From Bradyrhizobium roseum (GTDB lineage Bacteria; Pseudomonadota; Alphaproteobacteria; Rhizobiales; Xanthobacteraceae), in the NCBI RefSeq assembly GCF_030413175.1, contig NZ_CP129212.1:1302001-1366000 (forward strand): a stretch of DNA of 64,000 bases, written 5' to 3'. The first letter of the stretch is position 1. Each line of letters begins with the position of its first letter. The translations under genes were made by a program, and so were the position numbers. Below, one piece after another: positions 10,599-19,362 of this stretch. The notes beneath the pieces were generated by a model, which saw only the letters and a program-made list of their open reading frames with translations, made no database searches and was not told the DNA's origin.

Positions 10599-10835
10599 CT
10601 ACTTCTTCTTCGCCCCGACCCGGCTGAGGCTCTTGATCGCCAGCGGCGCGCGGCCGGATTTTTCGGCGATTTCGCGGTCCTGCTCCATGATGAACGCGCG
10701 CGCCGGCTCGTCGCCGTCCAGCCCGCCGAGCAGCTCGGACGGCACGCGGCGGTTGGAGCGCTGCGAATCGTCCTCATAGACGACGTTGAAAAAGGCGAAC
10801 TCGCCCTTGGGATTGGTTCCGGGTTTCTTGGCCAT
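10599..10835 (-). CDS. Small conserved protein of unknown function
   Basis: 78-residue soluble protein, MAKKPGTNPKGEFAFFNVVY ... ending SLSRVGAKKK. It is basic at both ends and acidic in the middle (YEDDSQ, LGGLDGDEPA). I do not recognise a domain. It probably lay directly downstream of rpoD, in the opposite orientation, before the accessory genes entered, since a remnant of its 3' end sits beside the rpoD 3' remnant at about 8.0 kb. Confidence 0.7.
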   Translation of the reverse strand: MAKKPGTNPKGEFAFFNVVYEDDSQRSNRRVPSELLGGLDGDEPARAFIMEQDREIAEKSGRAPLAIKSLSRVGAKKK

Positions 10836-10998
10836 GGGCGGCTTGTCTCCGATTAGAGCTGTGCTGTCAAAGAAAAAGGGCAGGCTCTGATCGCCGTTTC
10901 GGGGGACGCCCGGCGCTGCCGGGGCATGCCGAAAAACTCGGCGAAATCTGCAAATCCCGGCCCCGTTTCGACCGCGATGCCCCGCCACGTTCCCTGCC

Positions 10999-11943
10999 AT
11001 GCATCCCGCCCCGGACCGGTTTTCCACGCACCCGAGCGCCGCCGCCAACTGGCCGCCGCTGCGCCGCTTCATCGCCGGCGAATACCGGCTCGGCTGCGTC
11101 ATGGCCCGCCGCCGCTGGACTGCAGCACTTTATGAATGCTTTCGTTTCGGCGTGAAGCAGGCCTGGGCCAGCCTGTTTGGCGGCATCGCCATCTTCCTGA
11201 TGATCGCCACCTGGTGGTTCTATCCGGCCGGCGCGGCGCTGCCGCGCTACGACTTTCTGTTACTCTGCATGGTCACGGTCCAGCTCGCGTTGCTCGCCGG
11301 GAAACTGGAGACGCCGGACGAGGCCAAGGTGATCCTGATCTATCACGCCGTCGGCACGGTGATGGAGCTGTTCAAGACGCAGGCCGGCTCCTGGATCTAT
11401 CCGGAGGCGAATTTTTTCCGGGTCGGCGGCGTGCCGCTGTTTACCGGTTTCATGTATGCCTGCATCGGCAGCTATCTCTGCCGCGCCTGGCGGCTGTTCG
11501 ATTTCGAATTCTCCCACCACCCGCGCCGCCGCGGCCTTGCCGCGCTCAGCATCGCGATCTACCTCAATTTCTTCAGCCATCATTACATCGTCGACCTGCG
11601 CTGGCTGCTGTTCGCGCTGGCAGGCGCGCTGTTTTTCCGCACCCGGGTTCATTTCAGGATCTGGCGCCGCCACCGCTCGATGCCGCTCCTGCTTGGCCTC
11701 GTGCTGGTGTCCGCGCTGATCTGGTGCTCCGAAAACATCGGCACGTTCACCAAAATCTGGCTCTATCCGTCGCAGCGGCTGGGCTGGTCGATGGTTTCCG
11801 TCGACAAGCTCGGCTCATGGTTCCTGCTGCTGATCATCAGCTACACGCTGGTGAGCTTGGTCAATGCGCCGCGGCCAAGGCGCGGGGAGGCGGTGCGAAG
11901 TCATGTGTTCCTTCGCCCCCGCGGTTCGCCGGCAGCGGGCTGA
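10999..11943 (+). CDS. DUF817 family integral membrane protein
   Basis: 314-residue membrane protein with about eight hydrophobic segments. It carries the DUF817 hallmarks FGVKQAWASLFGG, the run from AKVILIYHAVGTVMEL into FKTQAGSWIYPE, GGVPLFTGFMYA, YLNFFSHHYIVDLRW, and CSENIGTFTKIWLYPSQ. Function unknown; the many conserved His, Glu and aromatic residues suggest a catalytic or transport role within the membrane. The start is the ATG at 10999, a normal length for the family. The last ~20 residues (RPRRGEAVRSHVF...) are low-complexity. Confidence 0.88.
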   Translation: MHPAPDRFSTHPSAAANWPPLRRFIAGEYRLGCVMARRRWTAALYECFRFGVKQAWASLFGGIAIFLMIATWWFYPAGAALPRYDFLLLCMVTVQLALLAGKLETPDEAKVILIYHAVGTVMELFKTQAGSWIYPEANFFRVGGVPLFTGFMYACIGSYLCRAWRLFDFEFSHHPRRRGLAALSIAIYLNFFSHHYIVDLRWLLFALAGALFFRTRVHFRIWRRHRSMPLLLGLVLVSALIWCSENIGTFTKIWLYPSQRLGWSMVSVDKLGSWFLLLIISYTLVSLVNAPRPRRGEAVRSHVFLRPRGSPAAG

Positions 11944-11950
11944 AAGGTCT

Positions 11951-12472
11951 CTACGCCGCCGACGCCGTACCCGGACCGCCCCGCCCCTTCTGCTGGCTGG
12001 ACAGGATGCTCTGCCACAGCGCGGCAACGCTCTTCTGCGTCTCCGGCGCGATCAGGCAATGGCCCTGGTTGTCGAAGCCGCAGAATTTCGCCGAGGCATC
12101 GCCACGCACGCGCGCGAAGGCCTCGTTGATCGCCTCGAGGCATTCGATGACCTGGCCGATGTCCTGCAGCCGCGTGTGATAGAGGATGTCGATCAGGCGG
12201 AAGGCCATGACGGGCGGCTGTCCGAACGAAATGCCGGGCCGCGCGAATTCGAAGAACACGTTGAACGCCGGCATCATGCCCTTGATCTGCGCCAGCACCG
12301 CGGCGGCGTCCTCGGTCGTGCAGCCGACCAGGTGTGCGGCTTGCGGATGTTCCGCTGCCGCCGGCGCGTCGGCCGCCAGCCCGAGCGAGGCAATCACCTC
12401 GTGCTCGATCCACTGCCGGACATGGGCAGGGGCATTGCGGATCTGGTCGGTGGTCAGGGTAATTCCGATCAT
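11951..12472 (-). CDS. Conserved hypothetical protein
   Basis: 173-residue soluble protein with no domain I recognise. It has an Ala/His-rich segment near residues 30-50, then FEFARPGISFGQPPVMAFRL and a single short Cys pair region (AKFCGFDNQGHCLI). The C-terminal 20 residues are low-complexity. The start ATG 12472 opens MIGITLTTDQIRNAP. Convergent with the DUF817 gene, 7 nt apart. Confidence 0.65.
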   Translation of the reverse strand: MIGITLTTDQIRNAPAHVRQWIEHEVIASLGLAADAPAAAEHPQAAHLVGCTTEDAAAVLAQIKGMMPAFNVFFEFARPGISFGQPPVMAFRLIDILYHTRLQDIGQVIECLEAINEAFARVRGDASAKFCGFDNQGHCLIAPETQKSVAALWQSILSSQQKGRGGPGTASAA

Positions 12473-12558
12473 GGCGGGCCTCCTTTGGATGACATCCTAG
12501 GAAAGCCGGCGTGCGGTAATATTGACGCGGATCAATCGTGTCGGCCGAAGCCGTAAGG

Positions 12559-12882
12559 TCAGCGGCGGCGTGCCCTTGCCATCGCGTGTTCCGGCCGCAC
12601 CACCGGGGCCGGCGGGCCGCGCCGCTTCTCGCCGTCGGCACGGCCCATCGCCATGATCGCGGTGCCCATCGCGGCCGAACCGAACGTGACGGCGAAGCCG
12701 AACAGCAGCAGCCCGAGCGCGGTGCCGGGCGAGGCGTCGGCGAAAATCAGATGCCGCAGGCCACCGGGGTTGAGCGCCAGCAGCCCGCCGACCAGCAGCG
12801 CCGCCAGCGCTATGCCGACGGCGAGATTGATGAAGAGCAGGCGAAACAGCGGCACGCGGAGGAAACCGAATTTTCGGGACAT
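12559..12882 (-). CDS. Small membrane protein, two predicted transmembrane segments
   Basis: 107 residues: a basic N-terminus (MSRKFGFLRVPLFRLL), a first hydrophobic segment INLAVGIALAALLVGGLLAL, a second around LGLLLFGFAVTFGSAAMGTAI, then a basic Arg/Pro tail. The topology suggests both ends in the cytoplasm. No known domain. It stands alone between genes of the same strand. Confidence 0.65.
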   Translation of the reverse strand: MSRKFGFLRVPLFRLLFINLAVGIALAALLVGGLLALNPGGLRHLIFADASPGTALGLLLFGFAVTFGSAAMGTAIMAMGRADGEKRRGPPAPVVRPEHAMARARRR

Positions 12883-13004
12883 CTGCGCCTCGCTTGCTGG
12901 TTCGCGGGGCCATGTGGCTCCGCCTCTCTGCGGGCCATTCTAGCAGAACTTCGCCGCCGTCAGAAAGCGCGTTGCGCGCCGGTCTCGCCCGGTTCAGGCG
13001 AGCC

Positions 13005-13949
13005 TTACGGCGCCACCAGTTCCACGCGGCGATTGAGCGCGCGGCCGGCCTCGGTGGCGTTGGAGCCGGCCGGCGCCAGCAGGCCGACGCCCGCCGTGCG
13101 CAGTCGCGGCGCACCGATGCCGTAGTTCTTCACCAGTTCGGCGGCGATCGCCTCGGCGCGGCGTCGCGACAGGTCGAGATTGTAGGCGTAGGGCCCCTGG
13201 TTGTCGGTGTGGCCGACGATGAAGACGTTGAGCCCGACATTGGCGTTCAGGAGCTTGGCAATCTGTTCGAGGGTCGGGCGGCTCTCCGGCTTCACTTCGG
13301 CCCGGTCGGTGTCGAAATAAATCCCGTACAGCGCGATGCGGCCGGTCTCGCGCAGGCCCTTGGCCATGACCGTGGCATCCACCATCTTGTTCTCGATCGC
13401 ACGAACCTCGGCGATGACGAGTTGCGCATAGATCTCGCGGTTGTTCTCGCTGACGGTGAGGCCGACGAAAGTCTCGCGTCCGCCCTCCGCCTTGCGCCCC
13501 GAAAAATAGCGGTAGTTGAAACCGTCCACCCACATCTGCGGGATCGGCAGCGCGTCGATGCCTTCCGAAAACGGAATGCCGCCGCAGGCGTCGGTGTCGC
13601 AGGCCAGCAGCGTCTCGAACCCGGCCTTCGCCAGCTGGGTTTCGAAATTGCGCGACACTTCCAGGATCGAGGGGCCGGGATTGGTACGATAGGCGATGCG
13701 GGTGATGCGCCCTTCCAGCCGCCGCGCATCGGTCGGCTGGCCGTCCCTGAACACCGCAGCCTGCACGCGCGCCGCGTCAAAATCCTTCACCTGATATCCG
13801 GTGATGACGCTGCCGCCGAACCGGCCGATGCCGGGATAATCCTTTGCGCCGACGACGTCGCGCGTCTGCGCGGCGGCGCTCGTCATCGCGCCGAGCGAGA
13901 AAGCGAGCAGCAGCAGGATCGGCTTGAACAGGGTATGCGGCACGCTCAT
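13005..13949 (-). CDS. OmpA-family protein with N-terminal DUF4892-like domain
   Basis: 314 residues with a signal peptide (cleavage after TSAAAQ, about residue 28). The middle domain resembles DUF4892: DYPGIGRFGGSVITGY, then a Cys pair in LLACDTDACGG. From about residue 205 there is an OmpA-type peptidoglycan-binding domain: IYFDTDRAEVKPES, VGHTDNQGPYAYNLDLSRRRA, and the closing NRRVELVAP. It should be a periplasmic or outer-membrane-linked protein anchoring to peptidoglycan; no lipobox Cys is seen. Confidence 0.85.
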   Translation of the reverse strand: MSVPHTLFKPILLLLAFSLGAMTSAAAQTRDVVGAKDYPGIGRFGGSVITGYQVKDFDAARVQAAVFRDGQPTDARRLEGRITRIAYRTNPGPSILEVSRNFETQLAKAGFETLLACDTDACGGIPFSEGIDALPIPQMWVDGFNYRYFSGRKAEGGRETFVGLTVSENNREIYAQLVIAEVRAIENKMVDATVMAKGLRETGRIALYGIYFDTDRAEVKPESRPTLEQIAKLLNANVGLNVFIVGHTDNQGPYAYNLDLSRRRAEAIAAELVKNYGIGAPRLRTAGVGLLAPAGSNATEAGRALNRRVELVAP

Positions 13950-14162
13950 GGGAAATCCATTCGTTGGGAAGCGGTCGGAGGATGGGAGGGAAGGTCGACC
14001 GGTAATGGTCGCGCCGGCAGATCAACCGGTTCAATTTCGTCGCAATCATGGCCGTTTTCGCAGGAGATTTGGCCCGTGCGTCCAGCCGCCGCCCTCGAAG
14101 CGCGGGCAGGGACGTGCTAGAAGCCGGGGCTATTTGCAGTGCTCTCCAAGGATTGGCCGTTC

Positions 14163-14954
14163 ATGCTCCGCATCGCATTTGCTTTCAGCGCCGCCCTGGC
14201 TGTGTCCGCAGGCCTCAGCCACGCCCACGCCGCCCAATGCGGCAACTCTTCGGCCGGCTACGCCGCATGGAAGCAGGAGTTTGCCGGCGAGGCTCGCGCC
14301 AAAGGCGTCAGCGCCGGCACCATCCAGGCGCTGATGGCGACGAACTATGCCCAGGCGACCATCAATGCCGACCGCGGCCAGCGCAGTTTCAAGCTCTCGC
14401 TCGACGAGTTCCTCGCCAAGCGCGGCGCGACGACGATCGTCGCCAAGGGCCGCCAGCTCAAGCAATCGCAGGCCGCGCTGTTCGCCTCGATCCGAGAGCG
14501 CACCGGCGTGCCGCCGGGACCGCTGCTCGCGATCTGGGGCATGGAAACCGGGTTCGGCACCCAGCGCGGCAACCAGAACATGCTCGCCTCGATTGCGACG
14601 CTGTCCTACGACTGCCGCCGCTCGGAATATTTCACCGAGCATCTCTATGCCGCGCTGCAATTGATCGATCGCGGCACGCTCTCGCCGAGCCAGCGGGGCT
14701 CGATGCATGGCGAGGTCGGGCAGACGCAGTTCATGCCGAAAGCCATTTTGGCGTACGGCACCGGCAATCTCGAAAACTCGGCGAACGCGCTGATGTCGAC
14801 CGGCAACTTTTTGAAGGCGCACGGCTGGAAGGCCGGCGCCGGCTATCAGCCCGGCGAGCCGAACTTCGCCGCCATCCAGGCCTGGAACGCCTCCGGCGTC
14901 TATCAGAAGGCGATCGCGCTGATGGGCAAGCAGATCGACGGCGGCGGCGAGTAG
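14163..14954 (+). CDS. Lytic murein transglycosylase, MltB-like (GH103)
   Basis: 263-residue secreted enzyme that cleaves peptidoglycan between MurNAc and GlcNAc. The signal peptide ends near LSHAHA. The catalytic Glu is in AIWGMETGFG; GEVGQTQFMPKA and the closing NFAAIQAWNASGVYQKAI are family landmarks. I start at ATG 14163 (MLRIAFAFSAALAV), which gives a clean signal peptide, rather than 24 nt upstream. A paralogue lies at 16116-16922, on the other side of a porin gene. Confidence 0.9.
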   Translation: MLRIAFAFSAALAVSAGLSHAHAAQCGNSSAGYAAWKQEFAGEARAKGVSAGTIQALMATNYAQATINADRGQRSFKLSLDEFLAKRGATTIVAKGRQLKQSQAALFASIRERTGVPPGPLLAIWGMETGFGTQRGNQNMLASIATLSYDCRRSEYFTEHLYAALQLIDRGTLSPSQRGSMHGEVGQTQFMPKAILAYGTGNLENSANALMSTGNFLKAHGWKAGAGYQPGEPNFAAIQAWNASGVYQKAIALMGKQIDGGGE

Positions 14955-15149
14955 GGGCTTCTGACTTCGCGCATGCTCTCACAGTCATAGGGCTCATGCG
15001 CGCGGTCGATGTGTCTAACGCGCCACACCGGAAACTTTTCGCGCCGACGGTACCCGCCGAGATTGTACCGGATGCCGTCCCCTGAGACTCTACGAATCAT
15101 TTTGAGATTCGAACCATCTTCGGATCGGGGTCTGCATTGGGGGCGGAGC

Positions 15150-15962
15150 TTGGCGAATTTTTTGATTGCAACGGTTGTGGGCGCTTTGGCGGGGGCCGCG
15201 CTCGCGGGTTCGGCGTTGGCGGCCGACATACCGGCGAAGGCGCCACCGGCCGCGCCGTCATGGTCGGGATTCTACGCTGGCGTGTCGCTCGGAGCCCGCT
15301 GGGCGGCCAACGACTGGCGAACCAGCAACGTCGCTCCGAATTTCGGCGCCAACTTATTCATTCCGACCGCTGGCACCGGTGGCGCGATGGATAGCGTTGC
15401 GGCCAGGTTCGGGGCCTATCTCGGTTACAATCTGCAGGTCGCGACATCATGGGTTGTCGGTGTCGAGGCCGACTTCGGGTGGGCCGACAACAGCAAGGCG
15501 GCGAATTCTCTGCCGGGAACGGCCGGGGTCATGTTCGGCGCCCCTCTGGTTGGCCTTCCATCTGGCTCCGTAAAGGAGACGTGGGACGGCAGCGTGCGCG
15601 GCCGTCTCGGTTATTTGGTCGCGCCCGCCACACTGGTTTACGGCACCGGCGGCGTCGCATGGCAGCGCCTCGGACTGAACGCCAGTTGCACCGTGGTTCC
15701 CGGAAACTCCTTCTGCTTCGGCAATCCTCACAACGAAACCCTTGGGACGACCAGGGTCGGTTGGACCGTCGGCGGCGGCGTCGAGCAGATGATCGGCCGC
15801 AACTGGCTCGTGCGCGTCGATTACCGTTACGCCGATCTCGGGACCGTCACCCAAACTTTCTTCACTGCCGGCGGGGTCGGCGTCGGGTTCGACGACCGCT
15901 TCGACGCCCGCGTCAAGGTGCACACCCACACCGCGACGGTCGGCCTCGCCTACCGGTTCTGA
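15150..15962 (+). CDS. Outer-membrane beta-barrel protein (Omp31-like porin family)
   Basis: About 270 residues. The signal peptide ends GSALAADIPAKAPP, followed by SWSGFYAGVSLGARW, the usual first strand of this rhizobial family. Strands continue with FGAYLGYNLQ, VVGVEADFGW and WLVRVDYRYADLG, and the chain closes with an aromatic TATVGLAYRF. The start is uncertain. The TTG at 15150 has GGGGGCGGA just upstream and gives a normal signal peptide; an ATG at 15072 would add 26 residues unlike a leader. Function: outer-membrane structure or passive uptake. Confidence 0.85.
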   Translation: MANFLIATVVGALAGAALAGSALAADIPAKAPPAAPSWSGFYAGVSLGARWAANDWRTSNVAPNFGANLFIPTAGTGGAMDSVAARFGAYLGYNLQVATSWVVGVEADFGWADNSKAANSLPGTAGVMFGAPLVGLPSGSVKETWDGSVRGRLGYLVAPATLVYGTGGVAWQRLGLNASCTVVPGNSFCFGNPHNETLGTTRVGWTVGGGVEQMIGRNWLVRVDYRYADLGTVTQTFFTAGGVGVGFDDRFDARVKVHTHTATVGLAYRF

Positions 15963-16115
15963 TTTTGAAACTCAGTTGACTGGTTCGGCGCCGTCGCAGG
16001 GCCGCCGCGAAGGGACGTAACTCCGGCCCTGCGTGCACATGCGCCGTCGGGACGGCGAGGTTTCGCAGGTCATTCTCCCATGGCATGATCGGGCCCAGAT
16101 GAACAAGGGATTCGC

Positions 16116-16922
16116 ATGCGCATGTTTCGTTGGGCCATTTTCCTCAGTGCCGTCATTCTCTCCACCCCCGTTTACGCCGCCCGCTGCGGCGGCGATTTCA
16201 ACACCTTCGTCGCGGCGATGTCGCAGGAGGCGCGGGCGGCGGGGATTTCGGAGGCGGTGATCAGCCAGGCGTTCGCCGGCGTCACGCAGGATCCGGCGGT
16301 GCTGGCCTTCGACCGCCGCCAGCGCGGCACCTTCAACAAATCGTTCGAGCAGTACGTCTCCACCCGCGTCGGTCCCGGGCGCATCAACATGGGCCGGCAG
16401 ATGCTGCAGCGGCACGGCTCGCTGCTGTCGCGCATCGAGCAGAAGTTCGGCGTGCCGCCGGAAATCGTGGTCGCGATCTGGGGGCTGGAGTCTGATTTCG
16501 GCAAGGGCGACATCGGCAAGATGCCGGTCATCCGCACGCTCGCCACCATGGCGCATGATTGCCGCCGCACCGAGCTGTTCCAGGGCGAATTGCTGGCGGC
16601 GCTGAAGATCGTGCAGCGCGGCGATCTGCCGTTGCGCGACCTGATCGGCGCCTTCGCCGGCGAACTCGGCCAGACGCAATTCCTGCCGTCGTCCTACATC
16701 AAATACGGCGTCGACTTCGACGGCAACGGCCACGTCGACCTCCGCCACAGCGTGGCCGACGTGCTCGCCTCCACCGCAAACCTGCTGCACGTCTCCGGCT
16801 TCAAGGGCGGCGCGCCCTACGGCGAGGGCACGCCGAATTTCGAAGCCATGCGCGAGTGGAACAGGGCGACCATCTACCGCAAGACGATCGGGTATTTTGC
16901 CGATCGGCTGGCGGGAAGGTAG
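16116..16922 (+). CDS. Lytic murein transglycosylase, MltB-like (GH103), second paralogue
   Basis: 268 residues with a signal peptide ending TPVYAA. Catalytic Glu in AIWGLESDFGKG; ELGQTQFLPSSYI and the closing FEAMREWNRATIYRKTI match the paralogue at 14163-14954, with which it shares order and spacing of motifs. It has an extra FDGNGHVDLRHSVADVLAS stretch. ATG at 16116 after AAGGGA. The pair flanking a porin suggests an old local duplication. Confidence 0.9.
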   Translation: MRMFRWAIFLSAVILSTPVYAARCGGDFNTFVAAMSQEARAAGISEAVISQAFAGVTQDPAVLAFDRRQRGTFNKSFEQYVSTRVGPGRINMGRQMLQRHGSLLSRIEQKFGVPPEIVVAIWGLESDFGKGDIGKMPVIRTLATMAHDCRRTELFQGELLAALKIVQRGDLPLRDLIGAFAGELGQTQFLPSSYIKYGVDFDGNGHVDLRHSVADVLASTANLLHVSGFKGGAPYGEGTPNFEAMREWNRATIYRKTIGYFADRLAGR

Positions 16923-16952
16923 ATCTGTCTGCAGTCATTTTCGAACGACAGC

Positions 16953-17052
16953 CGTCATCACCCGCGAAGGCGGGTGATCCAGTATTCCAGAGACAGTGTT
17001 GATTGAACCGACAAGCCGCGGCGTACTGGATCTCCGCCTGCGCGGGGATGAC
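16953..17052. repeat. Dispersed palindromic repeat, second sequence type
   Basis: GTCATCACCCGCGAAGGCGG...GATCCAGTATTCCAGAG at the left faces GTACTGGATCTCCGCCTGCG...GGGATGAC at the right. It shares the GATCCAGT.TTCCAGAG core with the copy at 21736-21844. It lies between convergent genes. Confidence 0.8.
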
Positions 17053-17077
17053 ATTGGCGCGAGCGACGGTACCGCCT

Positions 17078-17920
17078 CTAACTCGACTGCCTGCTCATCT
17101 TTTCGATCCGCTTCGCCAGCACCGCCCAGTACGTCGCCGGGCGAAACCGCTGCAGCAGGTCCATGAACTTCGCATCGTTCCCGATCAGGATGCGCGGCTG
17201 GTTCTTCTCGATGCCGGCGATGATGCGCTGGGCCGCGACCGGCGGCGTGGTCTTGGCGACCGCATCGAAACGGTCGATGGATTCGACGCGGCGCGCATTG
17301 TCGGTGATCCCCGCGCCGGTGCGGGAGTTGCGCACGATGTTGGTCAGCACGCCGCCGGGATGCACCACCGAGAGCTTCACCGGGCTGTTGGCCATCGCGA
17401 GTTCATGCCGCAGGCTTTCCGAAAAGCCGCGCACCGCGAATTTCGCCGCGCAATAGGCGGTCTGGCCGGGCGGCGCGATGATGCCGAAGATCGAGGACAG
17501 ATTGACGATATGCGCCTCGCGCTGTTTGGCCAGATGCGGCAGGAACGCACGGGTGCCGTGCACGACGCCCCAGAAGTTGATGTTGATCAGCCACTCCATC
17601 TGCGCCTGATCGACCTCGTGGAAGGCGCCGAGCAGGGCGACGCCGGCATTGTTGATGAGGATGTTGAGCGAAGGGTGGGCGGCCGTCGCCGACCCGGCAA
17701 ATTCCTGGATCTGCGCGGGTTCGCCGACATCGACGCGATGCGTCGTGACCTTGCGTGAATTCGTCTTGCCGATCTCGGCTGCCACCTGCCGCAGCCCGGC
17801 CTCGTCGCGATCGGCGAGCGCGAGATCGCAGCCGCGCGATGCCAGCTCCAGCGCCAGCGCGCGGCCGATGCCGCTGGCGGCGCCGGTCACGGCGGCCGCG
17901 CTTCCGGATATGGCGGTCAT
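17078..17920 (-). CDS. SDR-family NAD(P)-dependent oxidoreductase
   Basis: 280-residue classical short-chain dehydrogenase/reductase. Cofactor-binding TGAASGIG at about residue 13, LNILINNAGVA in the middle, and the catalytic Ser (NLSSIFG) with Tyr-x3-Lys (YCAAK). The last ~60 residues (PRILIGNDAKFMDLLQRF) resemble the tail of membrane-associated SDRs acting on hydrophobic substrates. Substrate unknown. ATG 17920 (MTAISGSAAAVTGA) fits the normal N-terminus; longer in-frame starts run into unrelated sequence. Divergent from the response regulator gene. Confidence 0.9.
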   Translation of the reverse strand: MTAISGSAAAVTGAASGIGRALALELASRGCDLALADRDEAGLRQVAAEIGKTNSRKVTTHRVDVGEPAQIQEFAGSATAAHPSLNILINNAGVALLGAFHEVDQAQMEWLININFWGVVHGTRAFLPHLAKQREAHIVNLSSIFGIIAPPGQTAYCAAKFAVRGFSESLRHELAMANSPVKLSVVHPGGVLTNIVRNSRTGAGITDNARRVESIDRFDAVAKTTPPVAAQRIIAGIEKNQPRILIGNDAKFMDLLQRFRPATYWAVLAKRIEKMSRQSS

Positions 17921-18067
17921 GTGGAGAAACTCCCTACGGATGCAGTGCTGGTTCCCGCGAAGTTTCGCAAATTGGAACCGAACCATAAAGCGGTTTCCTC
18001 GCTTAACTTGAACCACTTGATAGAAAAAGTCGTCGCCAAGCCGGCGCAAATGCTGAGGAGGCTCCTT

Positions 18068-18475
18068 ATGGGACAATCAAAACCGTTTCGCGCGACCGCC
18101 CTCATCGTCGAGGACGACCCGATGCAACGTGACATGATCTGCCTGCTGCTGGAGGAGAGCGAGGTCGATGTCATCGAATGCGAAAGTGCGGAAGCCGCGG
18201 AGCTGGTGCTGGAGCGCGCCGCCGGCAATCTCGTCCTGATGATGACCGACGTTCAACTCGCCGGCAATATGGACGGCGTCGAGCTCGCGCATATCGCGAG
18301 AAAGTACAATCCAGGGATGGGCGTGATCGTCACCTCGGGCCGGCCGCTGCATCAGCAGTTGCCGGATGGCTGCCAGTTCTGGGAAAAACCGTGGGCACCG
18401 CTCGATGTGATCCGCGAGGCGGAGCGGATGGTGAATGAGAAGCGCCGCGACCACGAGGCGCGTCCGGATTCCTGA
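18068..18475 (+). CDS. Single-domain response regulator
   Basis: 135-residue receiver domain without an output domain. The acidic pair is in ALIVEDDP, the phospho-acceptor Asp is in LMMTDVQLAG, the Thr/Ser position in VIVTSGRP, and the conserved Lys in FWEKPW. ATG 18068 has a strong GAGGAGG site. Stand-alone receivers of this kind in alphaproteobacteria usually act in phosphorelays. No partner kinase is adjacent. Confidence 0.88.
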   Translation: MGQSKPFRATALIVEDDPMQRDMICLLLEESEVDVIECESAEAAELVLERAAGNLVLMMTDVQLAGNMDGVELAHIARKYNPGMGVIVTSGRPLHQQLPDGCQFWEKPWAPLDVIREAERMVNEKRRDHEARPDS

Positions 18476-18527
18476 GCGACCGCGCCGCGCGCTTCCACGC
18501 CGGGTACCGCCGTGGTAATGGCGGAGC

Positions 18528-19145
18528 ATGACGCTGTCGTTCCTGTTGACCTCGCTGATCGTGGTCGCATCCCCCGGCACCGGCGTGCTCTATACGCTGG
18601 CGGTGGCGCTGACCTCGGGTGCGCGGCCGAGCATCGCAGCCGCCTTCGGCTGCACGCTCGGCATCGTGCCGCATATGCTGGCGGCCATGCTGGGCCTGGC
18701 GGCGGTGTTGCACACCAGCGCGTTGGCTTTCGCCGCGCTGAAATGGTGCGGCGTGGCCTATCTGCTCTATATGGCGTGGCAGGCGTTGCGCGAGACGGGC
18801 GCCTTGTCGGTCGACACGCGCCCCGCCACTTCCGCGCGCTCCACTCGCCGCGTCATCATGACCGCGATCCTGATCAACATCCTGAACCCGAAACTCTCGA
18901 TCTTCTTCCTGGCCTTCCTGCCGCAGTTCGTCGCGGTCGATGAACCGCATCCGTTGGCGCGGATGCTGGAATTGAGCGCGGCCTTCATGGCGATGACGTT
19001 TGCGGTGTTCGCGGTCTACGGCCTGTTCGCCGCCGCGCTGCGCGACCGCGTCATCACCCGCCCGAAAGCGATGGCCTGGTTGCGCCGGAGTTTTGCCGCA
19101 GGCTTCGCCGCTCTCGGCGCCAAGCTGGCGTTGTCGGAGCGCTGA
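18528..19145 (+). CDS. LysE-family translocator (amino-acid or metabolite exporter)
   Basis: 205-residue inner-membrane exporter with about six transmembrane segments. The N-terminus TSLIVVASPGTGVLYTLAVAL contains the SPGP-like family motif (here SPGT). LLYMAWQALRE and IMTAILINILNPKLSIFFL are further landmarks. Substrate not predictable. ATG 18528 follows GGCGGA. Confidence 0.88.
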   Translation: MTLSFLLTSLIVVASPGTGVLYTLAVALTSGARPSIAAAFGCTLGIVPHMLAAMLGLAAVLHTSALAFAALKWCGVAYLLYMAWQALRETGALSVDTRPATSARSTRRVIMTAILINILNPKLSIFFLAFLPQFVAVDEPHPLARMLELSAAFMAMTFAVFAVYGLFAAALRDRVITRPKAMAWLRRSFAAGFAALGAKLALSER

Positions 19146-19159
19146 CTTCACGGCCCGGC

Positions 19160-19189
19160 ACGTCGTCCCTGCGCTCGCGGGGACGACGT
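19160..19189. repeat. Short palindrome after the LysE-family gene
   Basis: ACGTCGTCCC and GGGACGACGT pair perfectly around a 10-nt loop. It resembles an arm of the dispersed palindromes and could serve as an RNA hairpin at the end of the exporter transcript; no T-tract follows. Confidence 0.6.
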
Positions 19190-19202
19190 GGCACCGAAAA
19201 TG

Positions 19203-19226
19203 AAAAAGGCGGGCCGAAGGCCCGCC
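19203..19226 (-). terminator. Rho-independent terminator for the lysine-rich peptide gene
   Basis: On the minus strand, GGCGGGCC-TTC-GGCCCGCC is a perfect 8-bp stem with a tight loop, followed directly by TTTTTCATTTTC. It lies about 68 nt after the stop of the small gene at 19294-19362. Confidence 0.85.
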
Positions 19227-19293
19227 GTTCTCCAAATCGCACCCGGAGTTGGGGGCCCGGGCGAAGCTGAACGAGCTTCACCCAGGCCGAAAT

Positions 19294-19362
19294 TCACTTC
19301 TTCTTGGCTTTCTTGACCTTCTTCGCCTTGGCCTTTTTCGCCTTCTTCGCTTTCTTAGCCAT
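19294..19362 (-). CDS. 22-residue lysine/alanine-rich peptide, histone-H1-like
   Basis: Short frame ATG...TGA encoding MAKKAKKAKKAKAKKVKKAK plus KK, about 60% Lys. Support that it is real: a strong Shine-Dalgarno GAGAGGA 5 nt before the ATG, a textbook terminator downstream, and no other gene in the interval. Peptides of this composition resemble the basic tails of bacterial histone-like proteins, so nucleic-acid binding is a reasonable guess. Nothing else can be said from sequence. Confidence 0.65.
   Translation of the reverse strand: MAKKAKKAKKAKAKKVKKAKKK

Noticed and set aside
17970..18000. GGAAC...GGTTT resembling an EcfG (general stress) promoter before the response regulator
   Set aside because: Only 14 nt separate the two motifs; the expected spacing is about 16-18, and the -10 element is not a good match.
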